From the NCBI GenBank assembly GCA_003550325.1, contig QKWP01000250.1, forward strand, positions 281,718-345,717: a stretch of 64,000 nt of DNA, read 5' to 3'. Origin of the DNA: Gigaspora rosea (lineage: Eukaryota > Glomeromycota > Glomeromycetes > Diversisporales > Gigasporaceae). The translations under genes were made by a program, and so were the position numbers. The notes below the pieces were generated by a model. It had not been told where the DNA came from, made no database searches, and saw only the letters and a program-made list of their open reading frames with translations. Numbering within the stretch: position 1 is the stretch's first letter; each line of letters opens with the position of its first letter. Shown here in pieces: positions 53,797 to 64,000 of this stretch.

Positions 53797-53897
53797 TTAA
53801 TAACGGGCATGGACGTTATTTAGAATAATGGCCCGAATTAAGCTTAATTTAGGCCGAAAATCGTAATTTCACGCCTGCGCGTTATTTCGCGTATTCA
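53797..53897. mobile_element. Short MITE, GCGCGTTATTTCGCG end, just upstream of the BTB pseudogene
   Basis: Right end CTGCGCGTTATTTCGCGTAT; core AATTAAGCTTAATTTAGGCC, the reverse orientation of the core at 40973-41088. Confidence 0.5.
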
Positions 53898-54005
53898 GAA
53901 AATCGGTTGCGTTTTCATGTGATTTGCTTAATTTTTGTACTACAATGCAGTGCTTTACTTATTTTAATACATTCGAATATTAAAAAAATTCCGGGTTTAC
54001 GAAAA

Positions 54006-55557
54006 ATGACAATTAAGAATTTTGAAACACTTTCAAACAATTATATTGAACTTCTCGAAAAAGGAAATGACTTTAATGTGATTATTAAAGTAGGAAAACC
54101 TACAGATACAAGGGAATTTAAGGCACATTCAGTCATTTTAAAATGCAGGTCTTCTTATTTTCAAGATAAATTAGAAAATAAAATCAAAGATACCGATAAG
54201 ATTATAAAAATTGATTTAAAATCTCTCATTTCTATTCATCAATTTGAGCTAATTATTAAGTAAGTCACATAATACTTTGAATTCAATAATTGCTATATTA
54301 TAGTATGTACTTTATGTAAATTTTTTACTTGATCTTAATATTAGATATATCTATGGAGGTTTTATTAATCTGGAAAATTTCGATACCGAATTTATTTTTG
54401 ATCTTATTTTAATCGCTGATGAGTTCTTCTTGATGAATTAGTTAGATCACTTGAAACTTACTTAATTGAGTCTAAATCCCAATGGTTACGTTCTCATTTT
54501 GCAGGTGTTTACAAGACGTGCTTCCAAAATAGCAAGTTAAAAGAACTACAACAGTGATGCAACGGCATTTTGACAAAATATCCAACCATTATTTTTGATT
54601 CTGACGATTTTTATTCTCTCAATGAAAATGCATTGGTTTCACTTATTAAGCGTGACGATTTGCAAATGGAAGAGATAAAGATTTGGAATTATGTTATAAA
54701 GTGGGGAATTGCTCAAAATACTGATTTACTTTCTGATCCTGAAGACTGGTCTGATGAAAATTTAAGGCTCTAAAGGATACACTGAAAAATTGTTTACCTC
54801 ATATTCGTTACTTTCAAATATCTGGCAAGGACATCGCAACTTATATATTACCATATTTTCAAATTCTTGAAAAAAAACTTTGGAAAGATCTGATTAAAAG
54901 TCTTTTATTACCTGATCAGAAAGTTATTTCAACGATTCTACCATCTCGCATTATTTTAAAATCAGAATTACCAGCAAGATCGAACGAATTATTTTCAACC
55001 GTTATTAATGAAGAACATGCAGCTGAAATTGCATCATGGATTGATAAAAATGCTACTACATATAGTGTAAGAAATAATCCATACGAATTTAAATTACTTC
55101 TTCGTGGGAGTAGAGATGGATTTAACCGTGAATCATTCTGGAATTTATGCAATATGAAATCAAATACTGTTACGGTCATAAATGTGAAATATAATGATAA
55201 TATTGAAAGAATTTTTGGTGGATACTGTCCAGTTGCGTGGGATAATAGTAAACAAGATTATGTTAATTGCCAAGATAGCTTTATTTTTTCATTAAAAAAT
55301 GATGCCATCCAAAATTCTATTTTAAGTCGTGTCAAAAACCCAAGCTATGCTATTTGTAATGAAACTTCTTACGGCATAAATTTTGGTGGTGGACATCTTG
55401 CTATGTTGTAGGCTATAATGAGCAAAATTATGGTTGTTATATTAATCATTTTGAACGGTATGAAAAACCAATTGATACTAAATCAATTTTCAACACACAA
55501 TATTATTTTGTAAATGAATATGAAGTGTTTCAAATTCAAGGTTCAAATAGAAGATAG
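54006..55557 (+). pseudogene. BTB-BACK-TLDc pseudogene
   Basis: Starts at ATG 54006 (MTIKNFETLSNNYIELLEKG); BTB signature REFKAHSVILKCRSSYF; intron GTAAGT..TTAG 54260-54344 (85 nt); exon 2 continues KYIYGGFINLENF, then BACK (LVSLIKRDDLQMEEIKIWNY) and TLDc (LLLRGSRDGFNRESFWNLCN, NFGGGHLAML). Damage: one base missing near 54433, an internal TGA near 54556, a frameshift near 54770, and another near 55408, after which the sequence resumes to the TAG at 55555. All domains of the family are present in order, so it was recently a full gene. The minus-strand gene at 46.0-47.6 kb is a distant paralogue. Confidence 0.85.
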
Positions 55558-55559
55558 TC

Positions 55560-57075
55560 ACTTTAACTTCGATATCTGATGGATTTGTATTTGCACAAGA
55601 ATTAATATACGAACAGTCTAAGCATAGTCGCATCAAATATTTTATTAAATTGTAAAAACTTCAAAATTTTTTATTATTTTTTTTTTTAAATTCAGATTGT
55701 AGCTAATTTTTTTGGTGATGCTCATTATAACGCATTGTAAAATATCCCAAAATTTGAAAGTTTTGACTACCGAATGCATATATATCGATATTGATATGTA
55801 ATCAATAGAATATTTAACTTCATGTGTTAACTTATTCAATTCCTATGCTCGTCCTTTGGACTTATTATTCAGATCTAAACAATGGTATACGTAATAAAAT
55901 ATATATAAATGCTTTTTAACTCAAAATTTAAGTTTGCGCTATAATGGCATTAATTAATCATTAGTGAATTAGTATTAAAATATTGAAATGATTAGAGTCA
56001 AGTTTCATGGTTGAAGTATCGATTAAAATATGATAAGATTAGAGTAAGGTAAATCGTATATCAAGGCAAGAAATAAATAATTGTTTTTCGTTAATAACCC
56101 GGTCGTAGTAATGACACCTAGTGTAGTTCACGATGTCGTTGTATTTTAAGTTAGTTAGTATAGTACTGTTATTACAGTATTATTAAAACCAAAAGCATAG
56201 ACATAAAATTGTTAGGTTCGTGTTTTCTTTCAAAGTAACGGCTAAATTTTTTCTAAATATTGTCATCAAAAAAATTAACTACTTAAATCGTCGTCAAAGA
56301 TTTTCTTGGTACCGTGTACTCGCAATTTTCGAAATGAATATCGTGATAAAGACATCGACAGCCAATATAAAATAATTATATACTGTTTATGGTTAACGTA
56401 ATACTATGTGGAAAGGAAACAGTACGTTGAAGAGGGAAAGAGTTAGACACCGATTGGCCAATTAAAGACAAGAAGAAAATTGGAAAATCGATCCTACGCT
56501 GACCTTCATGTAAGTTATCAATTATGAGGTATTCATCCACAGATAACTGCATCCGGTCAACTTGGTTAAAATGAAGGATCTTTACAAGATACTGCGTTCC
56601 ATTTTTGTGCTGTTTTTTTTTTTAAGGCTACATGTTTGATAACAAGTGAAAGTGTTATTTATCGCTTATTTTTGAATATTCATATTGGAATCGGTATGAA
56701 TTTGCCAATTAAAATTTATTTTTTATCCAATGATATCAGATGTTTATTATTTAATAAAAAAATGAAATGCTACAATATTTATTTTTTTTTTAAAAAAAAA
56801 AAAAAAAGCATAAAAAAAAATAAAGTCAAATATACTTTTTTGAAAAATTTCATTTATCCACATCACCTTGCCTTGAAAATAAAGACTAGCCTTCTTACAG
56901 CAGCAACAAATACGAGTTTTTTTTTTAGGTGTTTAATAATTCGATAATGAATACTTGACTCAAGTAAAACATGACACAAAATATAGCACTAGAAAATACT
57001 CAAAAATAAATCATATCACTAAATTACCCCAATCTATAGTCACAGCATTAGATAGTCTTTACTTAAAATTGTCTT
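55560..57075. other. Intergenic
   Basis: AT-rich, including a stretch of long A/T runs at 56780-56830. No gene or defined element seen. Confidence 0.45.
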
Positions 57076-57079
57076 TGAA

Positions 57080-57600
57080 TGGTATCATAATATTATTCTG
57101 TTTTTTCTTTAAAATTTCATGAACGGTCATAAAATAATTAACCTTTGCATTCATTAAAATCTTATCGGATGACTCAGAACGTTATTAGATTCTCTTTTTC
57201 TTTAAAATTTTAATAGCCAGAATCACAAATTACTAGGTTTTTTTTTTTTTTAAAAAAAAATTTTATTGGACAAGTTAGATCTTACAGTAGTTTCCTTAAA
57301 ATTCTTGTTAGGCAGAAGTACACATTTTTGAGTTTTACTTTCTCTAAATTCTTATTGGATAAAGTTGTAAATTACTAAGTTTTTACCTTCTTTAAATTCT
57401 TACTAGACGGAATCATATGTTATTTAATCTTCACTTTCTTTATACTCTCAGTAGACAGAATCACTTTCCTTAAAATTTCATTGAAGGAGTCACATTATTA
57501 ATTTTCACTTTCTTTAAAATTTTATTGAAGGAGTCACATTATTAATTTTCACTTTCTTTAAAATTTCATTGAAGGAGTCACATTATTAATTTTCATTTTC
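57080..57600. repeat. Degenerate tandem array ending in three exact 44-bp units
   Basis: From 57464 to about 57595 three near-identical 44-bp units (CTTTCTTTAAAATTTCATTG then AAGGAGTCACATTATT). Upstream to 57090 are older units, roughly 50 bp, with TTTAAAATTCTTATTGGAC and GAATCACA boxes. Non-coding satellite-like. Confidence 0.65.
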
Positions 57601-57789
57601 TTTAAAGAATTTCAGATAAGGTTATACGTAATTAGGGCTTTATTAGGTTTAGTTTCTCGCTTTTTTAAAAGGCTCTTATTGAATAAGATCTTGATATTAT
57701 TAAGTTTTGGTTTGAACTTCGATTCAACTGTTTGATACCTTGCAACAAAGAATTAACAATTTTAAGTCACGGATTGATTATTTTTTATT

Positions 57790-58121
57790 TACCGTATAAA
57801 ACGCGTAATAACGCCCATCTGCGCGTTATTTCAAATTTTTTGAATCGCACCTTCCTGATTCATAATAAGTTTTGAAAAAAATGCTTTGGAGCTAGGTTGG
57901 TATTAAGTAAACCTATTTGGAGCTCTAAGAATTGTCTTAATGTGAACAACTTTTAAAAGAGCTCGAAAACAGATTTACTTAGTACCAAGCTTAGTTCAAG
58001 AGCACTTTTTGTTTATTTAAGGGCATTAATTCGGGACGCTAATTCGAGACCACATATACTATTTTAGGAGGTTCTGATTTTCGAAATAATGCTCATGAGC
58101 GTTATTTCGCGTTTATACGTA
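57790..58121. mobile_element. MITE of the TACCGTATAAAACGCG family
   Basis: TACCGTATAAAACGCGTAAT on the left, CGCGTTTATACGTA on the right; GCGCGTTATTTC and GAGCGTTATTTCGCG boxes; internal inverted pair TTGGTATTAAGTAAACC / GATTTACTTAGTACCAA as in 34972-35382. About 332 bp. Confidence 0.7.
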
Positions 58122-58494
58122 CACTTTTAGAGTAATATATGGGTTTAATTTTTCATAACAATATTGAGGGATGTTAAATTGCTTCATGTAATACAAATTT
58201 TAAGATAATTTGTTAAACCACAGCAATAATCAAATTAATTTTTAATATACTAGCCAGTTTTTTAATCGATTTTCACGTAATGTACGTGGTCACATAGTAC
58301 ATTGGTCGGGTTGTTATGGAATTAGGATGTAGTTGTTCAATCGTTAGTTGTTATATTTTACTTTGTCTTATGAAGATAATTTGAAGGTCTCATAACATTA
58401 AGTGGTTAATTTCTGAATGTAATAATGTTTGTATTTTTGTGTTTAAAGTGGTTTACACTGTAGTTTTTTTTTGTTAGATTTGTTCAGAAAATGC

Positions 58495-58760
58495 ATTCAA
58501 GGAATCGGGGTAGGGTTTGTCATGGCGATGTTTTCTAATCTTCAGTATTTTTTGATTACATTTTAATTGGCATTAAAGACTGATCTATCAAGGTGGGATA
58601 TTTCTACATTGCTCCAAGTAGGGCACCTGCTTAGGGTAATATAGGCTTGGCCCAGGAGATTATATTTTGTCTAGTGAGAGGGAAGGGAGACTTTTAGTGA
58701 GTATCAAGCCTTGCATCTTGTGAATGGTAATGGCAAAGCATTCCTACTATAACTGAATTA
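58495..58760 (-). pseudogene. Pif1-type helicase C-terminal remnant
   Basis: On the minus strand AITIHKMQGLIL (start 58734), the helicase motif usually read as TIHKSQG, is followed in another frame by GQAYITLSRCPTWSNVEI and SHLDRSVFNAN. This is the expected order for the last motifs of Pif1-family helicases, including those of Helitron transposons. A frameshift and at least three stops make it non-functional. Nothing of the N-terminal part remains here. Confidence 0.8.
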
Positions 58761-59187
58761 ATACCCAATGCTGGCATAGTATTAAAGTTGAAATCTAATG
58801 GTTTGATTAATATAGCACTAACCTGTTAATTTTTAAATCAAAAAATGATTAATTAATCGAATAGTTTTTTTTTATAGTAATGAAATAAAAATGAAAATTG
58901 ATATAATAATTGTTGTTGCCAATAAATTTTCTTTTCAAATACACCACATCCCCATTCTATAAAATTATTTGTTGGTTTATTTACAGAAAGAAAGGCCTTT
59001 ATATTTAAGTACATATTTTGTAGTCTTATAATACTAGTTACCATTTTTATAATAAATTTTTGAGTAATCAGGAATAAACATAGCAGATAGTCAACAATTT
59101 GGCAGGCATTTTTTTACATATTATTATTAGTTAGTTACTAGAAATTACTAGAATTAGAAAAATGATATATTTTATCTTATGGACAAG

Positions 59188-59270
59188 ACAAAAACATGCA
59201 TTTAGGAAGGCATTGCATTTATGAAGATAGCATTCATAGAGGTTGCATTTATGAAGATCTGACTATATTT
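59188..59270. mobile_element. Right-end fragment of a CAGTCAGACCTCT-type MITE
   Basis: CATGCATTTAGGAAGGCATT then TGCATTTATGAAGATCTGAC, the usual right end, with no matching left end found. Truncated copy. Confidence 0.5.
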
Positions 59271-59337
59271 GAAGAAGACAAAAATTTATTTATTTTTTTA
59301 AATGTACATTATATATTTATAATACAATAAAAATATA

Positions 59338-59647
59338 CAGTCAGACCTCTATAAATGCAACCTTCATAAATGCACGTTTTTTTCTTTTTTATAAGATGTT
59401 ATTAGTGCTAAATGCACATCCTATATTCTGTAAATGCATGTTTTCTTAAATAACATTTATATTACACTAACCTTCCTAAATGCATGTAGCCAATCAAATT
59501 TTAGTATTTAAGATAGGTTATACAGTTTTTAGTAGAAGTTATACAAACTTGATAATCTAATTTTTAAAGCTGCAATTTAATTGGCTCTCTCAAATACAAA
59601 CATCCCTAAATGCACCCTTACAAGTTGCATTTATGGAGGTTTGACTG
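59338..59647. mobile_element. MITE of the CAGTCAGACCTCT family, 310 bp
   Basis: CAGTCAGACCTCTATAAATG on the left; CATTTATGGAGGTTTGACTG on the right. TA precedes the left end; the right flank reads AA, so the duplication has mutated or the end is off by one. Internal AAATGCA/TGCATTT motifs. Confidence 0.65.
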
Positions 59648-60175
59648 AATAATAAAAATATAATCAACAAAAATATAATACAATAAAAATATAATACAAT
59701 AAAAATACAGTGCAGGATACTATAAACCAATACCTTTTTGTATTTTACAAAAATTGATATAACTTAAAGACAACAAATTTTTTTAAAAAAATTTTTAGCC
59801 AATTTGTAGCTTTAAATCTAAGCTATAATTTGACTAGAAAAGATTTTTATTTTATTTTAATTTTAATTAAAAAGTTAAATCAATTTAAAGTTTACTATGA
59901 AATTGAAATTTGGCATTTAATATATAAAAAAAAGAAACTTATATGTAATCTTTGACCAATCACGATTGATTTTGTTATACTAGCCAATCAGAATTGAGTA
60001 TTTATTTCAAAATTTGGCATGGGGAGTTTGGTTTATACTGTCCCACACTATATAATTTAATAAAATATAATACAATAAAAAGTATCATACAATAAAAAAA
60101 AATAATACAATAAAAAAATAATACAATAAAAAAATAATACAATAAAAAAATAATACAATAAAAATATATTACATT
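59640..60175. repeat. AATACAATAAAA simple repeats
   Basis: Runs of ATAATACAATAAAAAA with 17-bp spacing at 60060-60170 and related ATATAATACAATAAAA copies at 59660-59715, separated by AT-rich sequence. Confidence 0.7.
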
Positions 60176-60179
60176 TCTA

Positions 60180-60980
60180 CCAATTATTTATAAATCTGGA
60201 AGTGGATCTTCTGCTCTCAATTTATGACTAACATGTACCAAAGAAATATAACCCCTTCTACAATCTGTTGATGAATGAGGAATTGGTATTTACTTTTTTT
60301 AGTTTAAAAAACATAGTTCTAGAATTCAATCCTTGAGCATTATTAAAATCTTGATATTTAATGAAAAGAACTTTATGCCTATCAGCATTTTTCTCAATCA
60401 TCGAATTTTCAAAAAAGATATCATGTACAAAGTATACAATACTATGATGGATACCTTTTGTAAGTAGAAAGTTACCATGCAGTAGAAGATGCAAGGAAAA
60501 TACCACAACTTGTTAGGTCCAGGTCGAAGCAGTACAATGATCTGGAGTTGAGGGAATCATAATTCTTCTCCCTCAAATTTCTGAGGCCAACCAAATAGCA
60601 TAAACTATTTGGTTCATCATGTTCATCCCAATGGTAATCGCTAATTGTATTGTAATTAATAGTGATCATTGCAAAGGGTCGAGGTGCAAAGGGTCCTCAT
60701 ACCAACTTCTCTAGTTACAATTAATTAATTACTTAATAAATGCTTAAAAAGATGTAATATTTAACATTTAACATTTAAGCAGATATTAATTTTACTTACT
60801 TGACCACTTGGCTCTATTTGATTACTTATTCTGTACTCTAACCTTCGTCTTAAAGAACTTCTGCAATCACATACTTTTTCATTCCACGAATAAGAGCATT
60901 TAACTCTGTTGACATCCATTTATTTTGCCGTCTTTGCATCCTTGTACTAAGAATTATAGTAATTTAATTTTAAATAAATT
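60180..60980 (-). pseudogene. Decayed spliced gene with a possible Myb/SANT-like start
   Basis: Minus strand at 60.94-60.80 kb reads KWMSTELNALIRGMKKY, reminiscent of a SANT/Myb repeat start (W-x4-E-x2-ALI-x-G-x2-KY), then in another frame SSLRRRLEYRISNQIEPSGQ up to a GTAAGT donor near 60803. The acceptor AACTAG near 60713 joins to RSWYEDPLHLDPLQ before a stop. Further coding-like pieces follow at 60670-60500 (YHWDEHDEPNSLCYLVG). Frame changes and stops show decay. The Myb assignment rests on one short motif and is weak. Confidence 0.3.
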
Positions 60981-60984
60981 TAGG

Positions 60985-63260
60985 AAATTCCTCTTTCTAC
61001 CATAGAAGTTTACTATTTTTACTATATTATTCGCATGACTTTCAGCTACATGTACATGACATATGTAATGATAACTTATGGCCAATGGTGGAAATAGTAA
61101 ATTTTCATAGTGGAAATTGAATTTATTGTGCATACATATTTCTTTGAAGATTTTCAAACATTCAAGGACTTACAATAATATTTCGATTGCATATCATCAA
61201 GGGCGATTGAAGCTAATTTAGTGAGGTCAATTTTTGAGGATCGAGTATAAATGGTTGTCTGAATGCGACTAAAATACAAATAAACATTATTAGTGAAGTT
61301 ATCTAAATAATGCATATTATAAACCAACTTACAAAAGTTTTTATTAGTTCATCAATACAACGAAGCTTGTAGTTTTTCGTATTTTCTTCGATAATTTCCT
61401 GCTTTGTATGGACCTCCACAACGATCTGCCCTTTCTTCTAAAATACTTTCGCCAAAATTACGTCTTTTCAAAGAAGACTAACTATAACTTCTCCCCTATT
61501 GTAGTAACAAAGTTATCAAGAAAATTATATCTTTACAAAAATTATAAATACAAATTACATCCAAACTATGTTACTCGAAAACGACCATCAAGTGCCAAAG
61601 CTCCTTAAAAAATTGGAATTGGATAATTTCTCAACCATTCATTCTCATGACAAACCTGTTGCATTGGGTTTTGTTCAGATTCAAAGGCATTAAGACTCTA
61701 AAAAGGATATTATTTATAAGCTATAGAGAATTCAGAAAAAAAGGGATACTAAATTATTATAACTTAGAATTGACCTACAGCCCATTCTATCTACTATAAA
61801 ATCTTTCTCCAGTCATCTTGATATGATAACTCTTCCTCGTGCTCAGGTGCCTCAATATTCCTTAGACTTGCGTACTAGCTTGTTGAAAATTTAACCACTG
61901 CCAATTAAAAGTAACAGATCCTTTGAGAGATTGACAGAATCGTGAAAAAAGTTATAAAAGCAATACATTATACTTTTTTTTGTCCAAACAAATGATTAAT
62001 GATAAATCACATTAATTCAATAATTACAGCAAGATGATCGGCAATGGGTCTGGACCAATGTTCTGGTGCGCAATTTTTGAAGTTGGGGTCAGTCAAGAAT
62101 ATAACTATGTGCAGGACTAAATTGGAACGTAAGCACAAAAAAAATATGTTAGTGAGCCAAAGTAAAAGTGTTTTTGTCAGGACAAACTTACTCGAATTTT
62201 TTTCACAATACTCTTGCATAATAGAAGTCAAGGATGGAGATGCTCTTATTGAACTTCGTCGGAGATCAAAGGTGATGGAGCGCTTTTTAAAGCATTCGAG
62301 ATTAGGTTTCTCTTTACCATTTCATAAAGGACTCATTACCATCACTTTCAGTCGAGTCAGATAATCCAGAACCTCGTTTTATCTATAAAGAATTCCCAGT
62401 ATTTTCAGAATTTCGTTTTATGTATTCTTATTAATAATCACGAATTTAACTCACCATCAAATTCAACAAACTTCATAACTCAAGTACTGATGCTATTAAG
62501 CCTAAACATATCTGATGTCAAACTTACACTGCCAGAATCGGATCTACGTCATTTTCAATCGGAGTTTCTTCAACACGTACTTTTTTTCCTTTCCTGACTT
62601 TCCATTAAATTCAATATAGATACTTTCTAACGTTTTTTAACTAAAAATAGTAAAATGCATCTGTGGAAATATACAACGACTCTATATAGGAGGAATCATC
62701 TTTGATTACACATTCTGATTTTGGGTAATAAATAAAAACTCAATGATATTAGAATAAAATGAAGACAAATAAAACCAACTACAACAAGAACTCTAAAAAA
62801 AAAAAAAATTGAGGAGGGTTCAGGTTCTCTTTCTAATTTTCCTGTCCCTCCTCAAATCCCAACCACACCACCCACTTTCGTTCGTCTTTTCACTTTTTTG
62901 TAGCAGATACCAATGTTACCTATCAGCCGATTTTTATAATATTGAAGACCCTTTTCAACGCCATTGCCTTCTATACTTTCATCTTTTACGATTCAATTCT
63001 TTGATAACAAATACCAACATTGACGCTTCATTAGCAACTTCCATATCAACATTTTAAATAGTGAATGAATGTCTGGTGTTCGTTCCTTAAAACTCCAATT
63101 TCCTTATCATAGCATATACGAACATTAGATATTTCATTAGTCTTAACGGAACAACTCACTTCGTAGACAATCACTTCACAGACAGCTTAGTTCACAGGCA
63201 ACCAACTCATAGACAAGATTATTTTGCAGACAAATCCAATCTATAAACAGATGGTTTAGC
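60985..63260. other. Region of coding-like fragments, no intact gene
   Basis: Base composition is somewhat more balanced than the surrounding AT-rich DNA and several 60-100-codon frames exist on both strands (for example 62044-62364 plus), but none has a recognisable domain, good start context or intron set. Probably one or more decayed genes or elements. 62810-62900 is pyrimidine-rich. Confidence 0.35.
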
Positions 63261-63276
63261 TACATCTTGTTCATAG

Positions 63277-63357
63277 ACAATTATCAAATAAACTCTGGTT
63301 ATTGACACTAGGTTAGACCATTATCAAATAAACTCTGGTTATTGACACTAGGTTAGT
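63277..63357. repeat. 40-bp tandem duplication
   Basis: ATTATCAAATAAACTCTGGT followed by TATTGACACTAGGTTAG occurs twice, 40 bp apart, exactly. It sits in a stretch rich in AGACAA / TTGTCT motifs (63170-63480). Confidence 0.75.
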
Positions 63358-63862
63358 ACAGTTATATAAAAAAAAAAAACTTGCCTGTGAAATGAGCTAT
63401 CGGTAAAATAAGCTATCGGTGGAATAAACTATATTTGAATGAACTTGTCTATAAATTAATTGTCTGTAAAAATATAATTTTGTCAATAAATTGTAGGGCC
63501 GATACGGCTCCTTTATTTGATTGATGACTTAGCCTCACATAAATAGATCGGCAATAACACGCAGTCACGATACATCTCGACACGTCAATGATAATATTTT
63601 AAAATTCGTGGCTTTATATTAATAGTGATACGAGCAGTGATGAATGCGTCATATCGGAATATGCTATCAAAAGTACTAGTCTTTTGACTATTGGTAAAAG
63701 GAAAACAAAAACTTTCTGTTAATTTAAAGCCTCAATTTATTAAATTTGTTTTTTTTTATTCATTCTTTATATGCCATAATCTGACAAAAAAAAAAAAAGA
63801 GTATAAATCTAGTCAGGTCAATAACGCGTTGCTTTATTATTTGAAGCCGATATATCTTTATA

Positions 63863-64000
63863 ATGTCAAGTTCGAAAAATGATATTCGCGAAGGACATTA
63901 TTCAATTAGTTACAAATCACCAAATAATGAATTTAAACATAATTCGAATAAATTGGAAACTAATCAAGATGGCCAAATACCTAAAGATAATTATATGATG
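63863..64000 (+). CDS. Start of a gene running off the right edge
   Basis: ATG at 63863 opens a frame of 46 codons still open at the window end. Hydrophilic N-terminus MSSSKNDIREGHYSISYKSP, then Asn/Lys-rich. Normal codon use for this genome. Product not recognisable from this part; such a hydrophilic start is common in cytosolic N-termini of membrane or signalling proteins, which is only a guess. Confidence 0.45.
   Translation, partial: MSSSKNDIREGHYSISYKSPNNEFKHNSNKLETNQDGQIPKDNYMM

Overview
The window looks like nuclear DNA of an arbuscular mycorrhizal fungus, most likely Rhizophagus or a close relative. This is inferred from style, not from a search. The DNA is strongly AT-rich, introns are about 77-90 nt with GTAAGT/GTATGT-like donors, BTB-BACK-TLDc and Sel1-type genes occur mostly as decayed copies, and small inverted-repeat transposons are packed in dense nests. 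This is a gene-poor, repeat-rich compartment: only about five loci look like working genes.

Layout. 0-3 kb: left part of a two-ORF retroelement on the minus strand (855-aa ORF1, start of ORF2 running off the edge) with a possible -1 frameshift site at the junction. 4-5.1 kb: decayed coding repeats and intron-like modules. 5.2-12.1 kb: a transposon nest with a 2.4-kb foldback element carrying a Harbinger-like insertion, several TA-target MITEs and a gypsy gag fragment. 14.0-14.8 and 22.6-23.2 kb: two intact single-exon orphan genes. 16-20 kb: a dyad-rich repeat array and nested MITEs. 23.5-36.8 kb: the densest nest: a hAT inside an older element, a poly(A)-tailed retroposed segment with a 19-bp target duplication, a tandem module array, a GGACAT-rich element, a Mutator-like element with about 320-bp terminal repeats and 9-bp target duplications, and MITEs containing telomere-like TTAGGG tracts.

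The best gene is at 37,857-40,276: seven exons joining to a 643-residue arthropod-type prophenoloxidase/hemocyanin protein with all six copper-ligand histidines and one GC-AG intron. Further right are a Sel1-repeat remnant (43 kb), a BTB-BACK-TLDc gene with one frameshift (46.0-47.6 kb, minus), three consecutive long palindromes (49.3-49.8 kb), a hAT-like element (51.7-52.4 kb), a BTB fragment and a BTB-BACK-TLDc pseudogene (53-55.6 kb), a Pif1-type helicase remnant (58.5-58.8 kb), a possible Myb-like remnant (60.9 kb), and the first 46 codons of a gene leaving the right edge (63,863). No rRNA, tRNA, CRISPR array or prokaryotic feature was found. The neighbouring genes do not appear to form one pathway. 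The window is mainly a record of transposon bursts, nesting and decay around a few host genes.
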